Of a DNA stretch of 64,000 nucleotides, positions 29,110-37,389 are shown piece after piece; position 1 is the stretch's first letter; each line of letters opens with the position of its first letter. Where the stretch lies: the NCBI RefSeq assembly GCF_000744605.1, contig NZ_JQMG01000001.1, positions 1,240,001-1,304,000 on the forward strand, written 5' to 3'. Made by a program: the position numbers and the translations under genes. The stretch comes from Methylotenera sp. L2L1 (GTDB lineage Bacteria > Pseudomonadota > Gammaproteobacteria > Burkholderiales > Methylophilaceae). A model generated the notes under the pieces. The model was not told the origin of the DNA. It searched no databases and was given only the letters and a program-made list of their open reading frames with translations.

Positions 29110-29307
29110 CACTCACTTTATTAAGCAATATCGCTGGTGTTGAATGTTACTGACGATATAGCCTGCTGGTGTCATTACATCAGCATGTTTTGTGAACAAA
29201 GTTCAGTTAAAACAATTAGTTCCAACATTTTAGGTGGTAGTGATAAGCCTATGTGCTTTATACTGCTATCAATCCCAAAAATTTAAATCAAAACGTTTAA
29301 TTACATC

Positions 29308-31377
29308 ATGAATCAACATATAAAAACAATTCTTTGGATCGCGGTGGCAATGCTAGGTGCATTCGCTGTGGCAGGTATTGCACTGAATCGTGGGGAAAGC
29401 ATTAATGCATTATGGTTGATTACTGCTGCAGTATGTATCTATGCGATAGCTTACCGCTTTTATGCGGCTTGGATTGCTGCAAAGGTGCTGGTAATTGATG
29501 AAACGCGGGCCACACCAGCTGAGCGCTTAGATAATGGCCGAGATTTTGTGCCGACCAATAAGTGGGTGGTGTTTGGCCACCATTTTGCTGCAATTGCAGG
29601 CCCTGGCCCCCTAATCGGACCAACACTCGCCGCACAGTTTGGTTATCTACCGGGTACTTTGTGGATTTTGATTGGTGCCGTATTGGGCGGTGCGGTACAA
29701 GATATGGTCACCTTGTTTTTCTCTACGCGGCGCAATGGGCGTAGCTTGGGGCAAATGGCACGAGATGAAATTGGCATGGTAGGCGGCAGTGCTGCGCTTA
29801 TCGGTACATTTTTAATCATGATTATCTTAATTGCGGTACTTGGCTTGGTCGTGGTCAATGCCATGAAGCATAGCCCTTGGGCAACTTCAACGGTGGCTGC
29901 AACCATACCGATTGCGATGATTGTTGGTGTTTATATGCGTAATATTCGTCCCGGTAGAGTATTAGAAGCTTCTATTATCGGCGTGGTGCTATTGTTGCTT
30001 TCGGTCGTGCTAGGGGGCTGGGTTGATCATCATGAAACGTTGCGCCCACTGTTTGACCATGATGGCCTACCTTTAGCTTATGCCATTATTCTGTATGGTT
30101 TTGCTGCGGCCGTATTGCCTGTGTGGCTATTATTGGCACCGCGTGATTACCTTTCTACCTTTATGAAGCTTGGTACCATCATCTTGCTAGCAGTTGCCAT
30201 TGTGATCTTGCGCCCAGAGATTCATATGCCAGCGGTCACACAATTTGTGGATGGAACCGGACCAATTTTTGGCGGAAAACTGTTTCCTTTTGTCTTTATT
30301 ACGATTGCTTGTGGCGCCATTTCCGGATTTCACGCATTAATTGCCTCAGGCACTACGCCAAAGCTATTAGGCAATGAACGCGATATTCGTATGATTGGTT
30401 ACGGTGGCATGTTGCTTGAAAGCTTTGTTGCCATCATGGCAATGATTGCCGCGACCGTATTAGACCCAGGCGTATTTTTTGCCATTAATAGCCCTGCAGG
30501 CGTAGTTGGTAAAGAGGCTGTTGATGCAGTTGCCAAAATCAACAGCTGGGGTTTTGCGGTGACGGTAGAGCAAATGCAACAGCTTGCCAGTGATATGGGC
30601 GAAACGACTTTGTTTTCTCGTACTGGCGGTGCGCCAAGCTTAGCGGTGGGTATGGCGAGCATTTTTGGCAGTGCCTTCGGTAAAGAGTTATTAGCACTTT
30701 GGTATCACTTTGCCATTATGTTTGAGGCGATATTCATTCTTACCACGCTGGATGCAGGTACGCGGGTCGGCCGGTTTATGTTGCAAGATTTATTAGGCAA
30801 CTTTAATAAAAAGCTGGGTGAAACCTCATATACCCCTTCTGTGATATTAACTAGTAGTATTGTGGTGGCAGGGTGGGGCTACTTTTTATACATAGGCGTG
30901 ATTGATCCCAATGGGGGTGTCAATATTTTATGGCCATTGTTTGGGATAGCGAACCAAATGCTTGCAGCCATTGCCTTATGTGTAGCGACTGGTATTTTGG
31001 TTAAATCTGGTAAGTTGCGATACGCTTGGGTGACTGGGGTGCCGTTAGTTTGGCTGGTGACGATTACGACGACTGCTGCTTATGAAAAGATCTTTAGTGC
31101 GGATGTGCGGGTGGGCTTTTTTGCAGCAGCCAATGATATGTCCGCCAAATTAGCTGCTGGACTACTACCTGCTGATAAAGCGGCAGTTGCGCAGCAATTG
31201 ATATTTAACCAGCATTTAGATGCTTATTTAACTTTATTTTTTATTGTTGTACTTTGGGTGGTGATACTGGATATGGTTCGGTTATGTCTGCGTTATTTGG
31301 GCGGAAAGCCAGTGTTGAAACTCTCTGAAGTACCGCATGAGCCAAGTCGCTTAGTAGAGAATTGGGTACGAGATTAG
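29308..31377 (+). CDS. cstA: Carbon starvation protein CstA (pyruvate/peptide transporter family)
   Basis: 689 residues, about 16-18 membrane helices. Visible are NGRDFVPTNKWVVFGHHFAAIAGPGPLIGPTLAAQFG, in shortened form FGHHFAAIAGPGPLIGP, and SGFHALIASGTTPK, both CstA signatures. E. coli CstA and BtsT import pyruvate; some homologues take up peptides. The next gene is its usual small YbdD partner, 10 bases on. Confidence 0.93.
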   Translation: MNQHIKTILWIAVAMLGAFAVAGIALNRGESINALWLITAAVCIYAIAYRFYAAWIAAKVLVIDETRATPAERLDNGRDFVPTNKWVVFGHHFAAIAGPGPLIGPTLAAQFGYLPGTLWILIGAVLGGAVQDMVTLFFSTRRNGRSLGQMARDEIGMVGGSAALIGTFLIMIILIAVLGLVVVNAMKHSPWATSTVAATIPIAMIVGVYMRNIRPGRVLEASIIGVVLLLLSVVLGGWVDHHETLRPLFDHDGLPLAYAIILYGFAAAVLPVWLLLAPRDYLSTFMKLGTIILLAVAIVILRPEIHMPAVTQFVDGTGPIFGGKLFPFVFITIACGAISGFHALIASGTTPKLLGNERDIRMIGYGGMLLESFVAIMAMIAATVLDPGVFFAINSPAGVVGKEAVDAVAKINSWGFAVTVEQMQQLASDMGETTLFSRTGGAPSLAVGMASIFGSAFGKELLALWYHFAIMFEAIFILTTLDAGTRVGRFMLQDLLGNFNKKLGETSYTPSVILTSSIVVAGWGYFLYIGVIDPNGGVNILWPLFGIANQMLAAIALCVATGILVKSGKLRYAWVTGVPLVWLVTITTTAAYEKIFSADVRVGFFAAANDMSAKLAAGLLPADKAAVAQQLIFNQHLDAYLTLFFIVVLWVVILDMVRLCLRYLGGKPVLKLSEVPHEPSRLVENWVRD

Positions 31378-31387
31378 AAAGACAAAA

Positions 31388-31579
31388 ATGTTCAATATGT
31401 TCAAAAAGCTATGGTGTTTTGTCCGTCATGTTTCGGGTGATGACGCGTATGAACAGTACTTGAAACACCATGCTGAATTTCACCAAGCAACGGTAGATAC
31501 TCCGCCTGCACTGTCACGCAAGGCGTTTTTTAAACTATGGCAAGATAGTAAATGGAAAGGCATTAATCGGTGCTGTTAG
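31388..31579 (+). CDS. YbdD/YjiX family small protein
   Basis: 63 residues. MFKKLWCFVRHVSGDDAYEQYLKHH and the end FFKLWQDSKWKGINRCC resemble E. coli YbdD and YjiX, which are encoded next to cstA and btsT. Co-transcription with cstA is likely. Its stop overlaps the next gene by 10 bases. Confidence 0.88.
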   Translation: MFNMFKKLWCFVRHVSGDDAYEQYLKHHAEFHQATVDTPPALSRKAFFKLWQDSKWKGINRCC

Positions 31580-31845
31580 GCGCGATTGTTACAAAGCCTC
31601 TAGATGAGGCACAGGCTTCTCGTGTCATTGAAATGGCTTGGGAAGACCGCACACCTTTTGAAGCAATTGCATTTCAGTTTGGTTTGAATCAAGATGGTGT
31701 CATTAAGCTGATGCGCGCTCATTTGAAGCACAGCTCATTCAAGTTATGGCGTGAGCGTACACATGGGAAAATCACTAAGCATGCAAAACTCAGATCTAAT
31801 GCGGTCACTAGGCATAAAGCTAACCATCGTGTAAAACAGTTTTAA
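31570..31845 (+). CDS. TIGR03643/DUF2805-type small protein
   Basis: 91 residues from a GTG start at 31570, overlapping ybdD by 10 bases. RVIEMAWEDRTPFEAIAFQFGLNQDGVIKLMR has a helix-turn-helix look, and SSFKLWRERTHGK is a recurring block in this uncharacterised family. A DNA- or RNA-binding role is a guess from the fold. The C-terminus is basic. Overlap suggests translational coupling with the cstA operon. Confidence 0.7.
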   Translation: MLLGAIVTKPLDEAQASRVIEMAWEDRTPFEAIAFQFGLNQDGVIKLMRAHLKHSSFKLWRERTHGKITKHAKLRSNAVTRHKANHRVKQF

Positions 31846-31896
31846 CATTAACTAATGAAAAACGTTTAATACTGGCCTGACTGTTTCCATCAGTAT

Positions 31897-32112
31897 TTAA
31901 TACGAACGTCTGCGATCCTCATCCACTTGTGCCGTTGCCATTCTGCGTTCCGGCCCTGCATATTCCACATACTCATCATAACTTAGCTCAGTCACTTCAA
32001 AGTCTGATTTTGAGTGGCTGTTATGGGTGATAATGAGTTCAGGGTTAACAGGTGGTGTGTTGGCCGCTTGATGGTTCCTAAAAAACACATGCTTTAGAAA
32101 TTTCTTAATCAT
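31897..32112 (-). CDS. Hypothetical small protein
   Basis: 71 residues from the ATG at 32112, preceded by a perfect AAGGAG; the frame stays open to 32148. The N-terminus is basic (MIKKFLKHVFFRNHQ) and the C-terminus charged (GPERRMATAQVDEDRRRSY). I do not recognise it. The strong ribosome-binding site supports a real gene. Confidence 0.6.
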   Translation of the reverse strand: MIKKFLKHVFFRNHQAANTPPVNPELIITHNSHSKSDFEVTELSYDEYVEYAGPERRMATAQVDEDRRRSY

Positions 32113-32178
32113 GGCACTCCTTAAATTAACAGATAGATGACCCGTCAAATAATAAGCCCAATGATAGCGTTAGCCAAG

Positions 32179-32192
32179 TTAACAATTGTTAA
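32179..32192. promoter_or_regulatory. Palindrome TTAACAATTGTTAA (possible operator)
   Basis: A perfect 14-base palindrome lies about 70 bases upstream of the small minus-strand gene ending at 31897. It could bind a dimeric regulator; none is identifiable. Confidence 0.3.
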
Positions 32193-32283
32193 TTAACCCA
32201 ATGTGAGCAAATGAAGAAAGCTGATGTTAAAAATGAATGTACCTTAAGTATTGCAAATAGCAACTAGGTACACCCATGATTTG

Positions 32284-32308
32284 ATGGTTCAATAAAGTAT
32301 TGAGCCAT
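32284..32308 (-). terminator. Hairpin downstream of lgt
   Basis: ATGGTTCAATA (32284-32294) pairs with TATTGAGCCAT (32298-32308) with one wobble and a 3-base loop. It begins 24 bases past the lgt stop. No T-run follows on the minus strand, so termination is uncertain. Confidence 0.35.
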
Positions 32309-32331
32309 GAGTGTTTGACGCCTAGCAATAA

Positions 32332-33129
32332 TTAAAACGCACGTCTTTTATTGCAAAAGACAAACATGACCACGCCAATTAAAACCATAGGTAAACTTAG
32401 CCATTGCCCCATGCTTAAGCCCATGGATAGCAAGCCTAGGTAATCATCTGGCTCACGTGTGTACTCTACGATAAATCTAAAGCTACCATAACCTATCAAG
32501 AATAGTGCTGAGATCGTGCCTGTTGCTCGCGGCTTTGCGGAATATATCCAAAGAATTAAGAACAGCAAAACACCTTCCAATGCAAATTCATAAAGCTGAG
32601 AAGGGTGGCGTAATGCGTCGTCAACTTTAGGGAAAATCATTCCAAATTGACTATTGGTGACTCTGCCCCATAGCTCTGCATTGATAAAATTACCCATACG
32701 GCCAGCACCTAAACCAATAGGTACTAATGGCGCAACAAAATCCATTGTTTTAAGCCAGTTTTGTGGATACTTTCTGCCAAAAAGCCACATCGCCACCAGT
32801 ACGCCTAAAAAACCACCGTGAAAGCTCATGCCGCCTTGCCATACTGCAAAAATCTCTGTTGGGTGCTCAGTAAAATAGCTTAATTGATAAAACAATACAT
32901 AGCCTAAGCGCCCACCAAGAATCACCCCTAACGCACCAAAAAACAGTGCGTCATCAAGCATTTGGTTTGTCCAACCATGCCATTTTCGGTGGTTAATTTG
33001 ATACTTGCCTAAGGCCAAAAATGCCAAAAATCCAAGCAAATACATTAAGCCATACCAATGGATGCCAAAAGATCCAAGGTGAATGGCAATAGGGTCAAAC
33101 TGCGGGTGAACAAACATGTGAACTAACAT
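32332..33129 (-). CDS. lgt: Prolipoprotein diacylglyceryl transferase
   Basis: 265 residues, seven membrane helices. Transfers diacylglycerol from phosphatidylglycerol to the lipobox cysteine of prolipoproteins. The Lgt signature appears in [20 protein letters not shown], along with the HGGFLG and RHPSQLYE motifs. ATG at 33129; an in-frame ATG at 33117 is an alternative. Isolated minus-strand gene. Confidence 0.95.
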   Translation of the reverse strand: MLVHMFVHPQFDPIAIHLGSFGIHWYGLMYLLGFLAFLALGKYQINHRKWHGWTNQMLDDALFFGALGVILGGRLGYVLFYQLSYFTEHPTEIFAVWQGGMSFHGGFLGVLVAMWLFGRKYPQNWLKTMDFVAPLVPIGLGAGRMGNFINAELWGRVTNSQFGMIFPKVDDALRHPSQLYEFALEGVLLFLILWIYSAKPRATGTISALFLIGYGSFRFIVEYTREPDDYLGLLSMGLSMGQWLSLPMVLIGVVMFVFCNKRRAF

Positions 33130-33281
33130 CAATTGAATAGAGGTGTGATTTTACCTAAGTTTTGATACTTCACAACGACTTAGTTGCATGGAGCTAACTT
33201 CGATAGCCGCTTAAACTTGGGGCTAGAAATGATTCAATCGCGATTTTATGAATGGTAATTTCTTGATTTGATCGTATCTAA

Positions 33282-33749
33282 TCAAGCGCACGCTGCATAG
33301 GTGACGCTATTTTGCTGCAACACAATATGCACACACTTGCTTGCGCTAAGGTTACCAATAGTCTCTGCATTAGAGGCTAAGTAATTTGCATAGCTAACAA
33401 TCCTGATTGCTCTTGAGACGTCTTGTGGCAGAGCGATAGCTGTTGATGCGGTCGATGGGGGTATTTGGAGGCTAACGACCTTAATCCCATGCCCAAGATT
33501 GGTCAAAAGTGCCGATTTATTAGCGAACCATGCTTGCGAGTTGTTTGGGAGTAGTGCTGTTAGATGATGGTCATAAATTAGTACGATGTCTACGGCAGTG
33601 GCGGAGCCTGCATTTGCGTCATTTTGCGCTGATATCTGCACTTGATGTAATGGTGTTTTGGCACTAGGACTAATCGTATCGCCAATAGAACAGGCGTTCA
33701 GTAGGCAAGCTACGGTAATGAGTGCTGTTGAGTAAAGGTTAAAGTGCAT
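33282..33749 (-). CDS. Putative lipoprotein of unknown function
   Basis: 155 residues from the ATG at 33749. A signal peptide ends in a lipobox (ACLLNAC, cysteine about residue 20). The mature part has no motif I can name; two more cysteines lie near the C-terminus (SKCVHIV and AACA), a possible disulfide. It lies between lgt and the SMR gene, just past the integron array, with no attC of its own. Confidence 0.6.
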   Translation of the reverse strand: MHFNLYSTALITVACLLNACSIGDTISPSAKTPLHQVQISAQNDANAGSATAVDIVLIYDHHLTALLPNNSQAWFANKSALLTNLGHGIKVVSLQIPPSTASTAIALPQDVSRAIRIVSYANYLASNAETIGNLSASKCVHIVLQQNSVTYAACA

Positions 33750-33795
33750 GATGTATGACCTAAATGGCTGCATATCCAGCTAAGTAGCGCATGTA

Positions 33796-34128
33796 TCAAT
33801 GCGATACTGATTTTGAGAATACATTGATGACGATTACGCCAGCTACAATGAGCAGTAAACCAATAACAGCCGGAAAATCTAACGGTTGTTGGAAATATAA
33901 CCATGAGATGAGTGCGATTAGCGCGACGCCAACCCCTGACCATATGGCATAGGCAATACCAATTGGAATCACATTTAGCGTTAAAGATAAGAAATAAAAT
34001 GCGGATGCGTAGCCGGTAATTACAATGATTGATGGCCATAAGCGCGTAAATCCTGCGGAGGACTTTAATGCGGAAGTCGCGATGACTTCGCTAATAATTG
34101 CAATAACAAGAAAAATCCATTTTTGCAT
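33796..34128 (-). CDS. Small multidrug resistance (SMR) family exporter, QacE/EmrE-like
   Basis: 110 residues, four membrane helices. The essential glutamate E14 sits in helix 1 ([16 protein letters not shown]); [28 protein letters not shown] and the [13 protein letters not shown] helix are typical. SMR dimers exchange protons for quaternary ammonium or other cations. Same strand as the cassettes, beside the last attC remnant, and SMR genes are common cassette cargo. However, no attC follows it, so cassette status is unproven. Confidence 0.88.
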   Translation of the reverse strand: MQKWIFLVIAIISEVIATSALKSSAGFTRLWPSIIVITGYASAFYFLSLTLNVIPIGIAYAIWSGVGVALIALISWLYFQQPLDFPAVIGLLLIVAGVIVINVFSKSVSH

Positions 34129-34143
34129 AAATGCCTTTTAATC

Positions 34144-34169
34144 ACTAATGTTTGAATAATGGGTTAGGT
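34144..34169 (-). repeat. attC remnant (end of cassette array)
   Basis: CACTAATGTTTGAA joins directly to TAATGGGTTAGGT. These are the outer parts of the attC consensus of this array, with the central hairpin missing (about 30 bases deleted). It marks the distal end of the recognisable array. Confidence 0.55.
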
Positions 34170-34203
34170 GTATCTTTATTTAATGTACGTTATTTAATCC
34201 GCG

Positions 34204-34668
34204 TTATTTAACCCACGTTGTATAAGGGTGTTGCGCCAGATTCGAGTTGTAATAGCGAGGGTCATCAGTCACTTCTTTACCAATCCAGCTGGGTTTTTCA
34301 AATGATTGCGTTTCACTTTGCAACTCAATTTCAGCAACAACTAGTCCTGAATTTTCACCTTGAAATTCGTCTACTTCCCATTTAAACCCTTTGTAGTCGC
34401 ATATACGTCTTATTTTCTGGATAATTGGTCGTTCGCACAAATCCAAAAGACTTTCTGCATCAGCTAGTGGAATTTCATATTCAAATTCGGTTCGGGTAGC
34501 GCCATGCGTTGCGCCTTTAATGGTAAGAAAACCTTGTTCGCCTGCAACTCTAACTCGTACGGTTCGGTTTTTATCTCGATTCAGATAGCCTTGGCTAAAT
34601 TTAACGCCAGCAGCAAGCTGCCACTCGTTTCCAATCACTAAGAATTTTCTTTCAATTTCTAAAGCCAT
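34204..34668 (-). CDS. Cassette gene: CYTH-domain protein (triphosphatase-like)
   Basis: 154 residues. The CYTH signature EIERKFLV is at residues 3-10, followed by alternating basic and acidic strands (RTVRVRVAG, FLTIKG, EFEYEIP, IRRICDYKGFKWEVDEF, LVVAEIELQS). These tunnel-fold enzymes usually hydrolyse tripolyphosphate or related phosphates with a divalent metal. The length fits the short bacterial inorganic-triphosphatase type. Thirteenth and most distal cassette gene counted from intI. Confidence 0.85.
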   Translation of the reverse strand: MALEIERKFLVIGNEWQLAAGVKFSQGYLNRDKNRTVRVRVAGEQGFLTIKGATHGATRTEFEYEIPLADAESLLDLCERPIIQKIRRICDYKGFKWEVDEFQGENSGLVVAEIELQSETQSFEKPSWIGKEVTDDPRYYNSNLAQHPYTTWVK

Positions 34669-34680
34669 ATATCTAGATAT

Positions 34681-34739
34681 ACCTAAGGTTTGAATTAAGA
34701 CGCACTATTTAAGTGCTATGCCGGAACTCTGGATTAAGT
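34681..34739 (-). repeat. attC site, diverged
   Basis: The plus strand reads ACCTAAGGTTTGAATTAAG, then a GCAC/GTGC hairpin and GGATTAAGT. The core (CTTAGGT on the minus strand) differs by one base from GTTAGGT, and the opposite arm is degenerate. Confidence 0.65.
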
Positions 34740-34748
34740 AAATCAAAT

Positions 34749-35114
34749 TTACTTTTCACGAACAATGTTGCCCTCAAGAACGTAACGTTCTTTGCCATCA
34801 ATGGTTGAATAGACTTTCATGTTTTTTAAGTCAATCGCCTGAGAGACATTGATGCCTGTTTTTTCTACCCAAGTAGCAAAGTAAACCTTGTCAGCAAGCT
34901 TAAAGCGCTGAGGTTTTTCTTCTCCATTGGCACCTTTTTCTGAGCCTTCAACACACGCCCATTGCATGGTTTTATTATCATTGACGGTCACTCTATAGGT
35001 GTTGCCACCTTTGTACTTGTATAGAAACTGACCAATATACGCCTCTGACGCTTGTGCAATAGAAGATAAACTAGAAATCAATAATCCGATAAATACAAAT
35101 TTTAACTGATACAT
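34749..35114 (-). CDS. Cassette gene: secreted MoaF-like (calycin-type) protein
   Basis: 121 residues. A signal peptide (to about residue 22, SIAQASEA) is followed by a small beta-rich domain: YRVTVNDNKTMQWACVEG, KVYFATWVEKTGINVSQAID and KVYSTIDGKERYVLEG. The spacing resembles MoaF-type lipocalin-like domains. Function unknown; the assignment is by pattern only. Flanked by attC sites. Confidence 0.55.
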   Translation of the reverse strand: MYQLKFVFIGLLISSLSSIAQASEAYIGQFLYKYKGGNTYRVTVNDNKTMQWACVEGSEKGANGEEKPQRFKLADKVYFATWVEKTGINVSQAIDLKNMKVYSTIDGKERYVLEGNIVREK

Positions 35115-35121
35115 TTTATTT

Positions 35122-35178
35122 GCCTAAGGTTTGAATTAGTGGGCTTTAGCCGGCCCCAGCTTTAATGATAGATTATGC
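35122..35178 (-). repeat. attC site, diverged
   Basis: GCCTAAGGTTTGAATTAG, a GGGC/GCC-type central hairpin, then CAGCTTTAATGATAGATTATGC. The layout matches the array consensus, but both core sites have changes. Confidence 0.65.
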
Positions 35179-35185
35179 CTGACAG

Positions 35186-35602
35186 TTACTCTTTCCACTG
35201 TGGATTCCATACAACCTCCCAAAGATGACCATCTGGGTCTTGAAAATATCCGGAATACCCACCCCAAAATGTATCATGAGCAGACTTAACAATAATAGCA
35301 CCTGCTGATTTTGCTTGCTCCATCACTGCATCAACTTCTGCCTTTGAAGAGACGTTGTGCCCTAGCGTCATTTTAGTTGAACTAGCTGGCGCAACTGGCA
35401 GGCCTGAGTCATGTGAGATGCTTTTTCTTGGCCAGAGGGCTAGACGCAATCCACCTTGGAGTTGAATGAAAACAACCGCACCATACTCAAACTCTTTACC
35501 AATAATACCTTCTGTAGGAAATCCAAGCCCTTCTCGATAAAAGCGCAGGGACTCCTCAAGGTCGTTAACACCAATCGTGATGACGGTAATGCTAGGTTTC
35601 AT
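35186..35602 (-). CDS. Cassette gene: VOC (glyoxalase/bleomycin-resistance) family protein
   Basis: 138 residues from the ATG at 35602 (the frame opens with a TTG two codons earlier). Paired beta-alpha-beta modules: ITVITIGVNDLEESLRFYREGLGFP and the C-terminal GGYSGYFQDPDGHLWEVVWNP. The latter carries the usual metal-site glutamate in WEV. Such proteins bind or convert small molecules; the substrate is unknown. VOC genes are frequent integron cargo. Confidence 0.85.
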   Translation of the reverse strand: MKPSITVITIGVNDLEESLRFYREGLGFPTEGIIGKEFEYGAVVFIQLQGGLRLALWPRKSISHDSGLPVAPASSTKMTLGHNVSSKAEVDAVMEQAKSAGAIIVKSAHDTFWGGYSGYFQDPDGHLWEVVWNPQWKE

Positions 35603-35614
35603 TTCCAATTACTC

Positions 35615-35648
35615 TCTTAGCCAGTCCTGCCTAAACGAGGGGTTAGAT
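35615..35648 (-). repeat. attC remnant, one half
   Basis: Only GCCAGTCCTGCCTAAACGA plus GGGTTAGAT is present, matching the distal half of the consensus (CCAGTCCCGCTTGAATGATGGGTTAG). The GTTTGAATTAAGG half is missing. The stop codon of the next cassette gene lies in its core. Confidence 0.55.
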
Positions 35649-36194
35649 ATTTTTTGCAATGATGTGAGTAGGAATGTTGTCAATGCTTGATTGATTCTTA
35701 TCTTCCCAATACGCCATCAGGCCGTCCTCACCTTTTTTCTTAGCCCAATCCGAAAGCAGCTCTCTGCCTTCTATATGGTCGTAACGCGGCACAGCCATTC
35801 CACAAGAAGTTTGTACCAATTCGATGGATAGATCAAATATCTGGCGTGCGCCAGGCAAGGGATTGAAATGAGAAAAAAGATCATTCCAATCATCATCTTT
35901 TATGTGGACAACTCTAGCCGATCCGTAAAGACGAAGAATAAGAGGCGGGCCATCAAATGCACAAAACATAATAGTCATGCGTGGATTTAGCTGAACGTGA
36001 GCGGATGTTTCATTGCCACTCCCCGTTACGTTGAGCCAAATTACTCGATGATTGTTTAACACCCGAAAAGAATCCATTCCTTTGGGAGAAACATTAACTC
36101 GACTATCTGACGTAGCAGTGCCCACGAAAAATATTTTCTGCTCCGCAATGAACTCAATCAATCGTTCAGAGAGTGCTTCGTATTGCTTACCCAT
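35643..36194 (-). CDS. Cassette gene: pyridoxamine 5'-phosphate oxidase-like flavin-binding protein
   Basis: 183 residues. The split-barrel fold pattern is clear: FFVGTATSDSRVNVSPKGMDSFRVL, VIWLNVTGSGNETSAHV, MTIMFCAFDGPPLILRLYGSARVV, and CGMAVPRYDHIEGRELLSDWA. It resembles PNPOx-family proteins of unknown substrate that bind FMN. No membrane or signal segment. Confidence 0.85.
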   Translation of the reverse strand: MGKQYEALSERLIEFIAEQKIFFVGTATSDSRVNVSPKGMDSFRVLNNHRVIWLNVTGSGNETSAHVQLNPRMTIMFCAFDGPPLILRLYGSARVVHIKDDDWNDLFSHFNPLPGARQIFDLSIELVQTSCGMAVPRYDHIEGRELLSDWAKKKGEDGLMAYWEDKNQSSIDNIPTHIIAKNI

Positions 36195-36213
36195 GACATT
36201 CCTTGATGCTGAT

Positions 36214-36271
36214 GACTAACGTTTGAATTAAGGAGCGCCGTTAGCGCGTCCGTTGGATTGATGGGTTGGTG
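36214..36271 (-). repeat. attC site
   Basis: GACTAACGTTTGAATTAAGGAG, central GCGCC/GCGC hairpin, GTCCGTTGGATTGATGGGTTGGTG. The core on the minus strand is GTTAGTC. The preceding cassette reading frame ends inside it. Confidence 0.8.
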
Positions 36272-36761
36272 CTTTTTTGAAAATAATCCCGTCCATACCA
36301 GTCCTCATGCCACAAAAGTTTCGGCACGACTGTTCTGTTCTTGTGACAAGATAAACAAGATTTTTCTTAAAAATTAATGCGATACTGCAATTTTCGTCAA
36401 TATCTTTTATATCACTATTGGCTACTGCCCTATCTGCATATTCTTCCCAATTCCCAGTTCCTTCATAGCTGCATGTATGTGCATTTGCCCCCAAAGAGTT
36501 TAGCTCTACGCTTAAAGAGTCGTATTCTCCTTGATGTCTTTTGATTAGCAATGTATCAATTATGTCGCTGTAGCAAAACCCGTTCTCGTCAGCAAACGTG
36601 CCGTTGCCGCAGGAGCATGGAGCGTCTTGTAATTCTGAGTTGCAATTTGTGTAGATCGTGTGGTTGTTTTCGTATTTTCCAAAAATCCAAACTGGAGGAT
36701 TGTTACCTGCAAGCGCAACCGATAAGTTTAAAAGCAATACAAGGGTACACATAATCTTCAT
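36228..36761 (-). CDS. Cassette gene: secreted cysteine-rich protein, unknown
   Basis: 177 residues. A signal peptide (MKIMCTLVLLLNLSVALAG) precedes a cysteine-rich body (SCGNGTFADENGFC among others), ending with SCRNFCG. The last dozen residues (THQSNGRANGAP) are encoded by the attC site, so the native end may once have been shorter. I do not recognise it. The C-terminal SCRNFC region resembles LCRQTC in the next cassette, and the two may be distant relatives. Confidence 0.65.
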   Translation of the reverse strand: MKIMCTLVLLLNLSVALAGNNPPVWIFGKYENNHTIYTNCNSELQDAPCSCGNGTFADENGFCYSDIIDTLLIKRHQGEYDSLSVELNSLGANAHTCSYEGTGNWEEYADRAVANSDIKDIDENCSIALIFKKNLVYLVTRTEQSCRNFCGMRTGMDGIIFKKAPTHQSNGRANGAP

Positions 36762-36776
36762 ATTTGGGAAAATGAC

Positions 36777-36836
36777 CGCTAACGTTTGAATTAAGGGGCA
36801 CGCTAAAGCGCGTCCCGCTTGATGGATGGGTTGGGC
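36777..36836 (-). repeat. attC site
   Basis: CGCTAACGTTTGAATTAAGGGG, a CACGCTAAAGCGCG central hairpin, TCCCGCTTGATGGATGGGTTGGGC. Minus-strand core GTTAGCG. Confidence 0.82.
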
Positions 36837-36845
36837 GTAGCGCTG

Positions 36846-37307
36846 TTATTCACCGCAGATCATTTTTCCAAAGGTTGCTCTGTCAGGAGTAGTGATTTTT
36901 GATAAACAGGTTTGCCTGCAAAGTTTAAAGAACTCTTGTTTATTAAATACCTTATTAGAAATATCAAACATGCCACGCCAAGACGACATTGAGAACATGT
37001 CCATGTCATCGTTTGTTTTGCAGGAATTTTTACTTATTGGTTCTTTGCATTCATGAAGTGGTTGATTGTATAGCCAGTTGCAATCAGATAACAATAGACG
37101 ATACCCTTTTGTAGTTTTTACAACTGGTCTTTCTCCGCATTCGACGAGTACTGTTGCCGCGCCGCCAGCAACGCCGACTTCCTCTTGTGGGGCAAAAACA
37201 TTAGCTTCGCATTTATCCCAACGAGCCTCTGCTTCATTTTCTTCCCCGTGGGTAGCGGGAACAACAAAAACAAATATGATTATAAGCAATGAATAACGCA
37301 AAATCAT
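36846..37307 (-). CDS. Cassette gene: secreted cysteine-containing protein, unknown
   Basis: 153 residues from the ATG at 37307; an upstream in-frame TTG lies inside the attC. A signal peptide (LIIIFVFVVPATHGEE) precedes a body with eight or more cysteines, including KCEAN, DCNW, ECKE and a C-terminal LCRQTC...MICGE. Not recognised. The ATG lies only a few bases from the attC core, so translation initiation may rely on sequences supplied by the attC. Confidence 0.62.
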   Translation of the reverse strand: MILRYSLLIIIFVFVVPATHGEENEAEARWDKCEANVFAPQEEVGVAGGAATVLVECGERPVVKTTKGYRLLLSDCNWLYNQPLHECKEPISKNSCKTNDDMDMFSMSSWRGMFDISNKVFNKQEFFKLCRQTCLSKITTPDRATFGKMICGE

Positions 37308-37313
37308 GAAAAT

Positions 37314-37382
37314 GCCCAACGTAAAGGCGAGCGGCGCTGCGCGGTTTTATGCGCAGCGTCCGACTCGACTGTTTGGTTAGCC
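37314..37382 (-). repeat. attC site of a different type
   Basis: GCCCAACGTAAAGGCGAGCG, a GCTGCGC/GCGCAGC central stem around a TTTTAT-type loop, CGTCCGACTCGACTGTTTGGTTAGCC. Minus-strand core GTTGGGC. The arms do not share the GTTTGAATTAAGG / GCTTGAATGATG motif of the other sites, so this cassette probably came from another integron lineage. Confidence 0.75.
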
Positions 37383-37389
37383 ATGATTG

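Noticed and set aside
33710-34039. Minus-strand ORF of 109 residues overlapping the SMR gene
   Set aside because: It is a shifted frame of the SMR gene, whose conserved residues are in the other frame.
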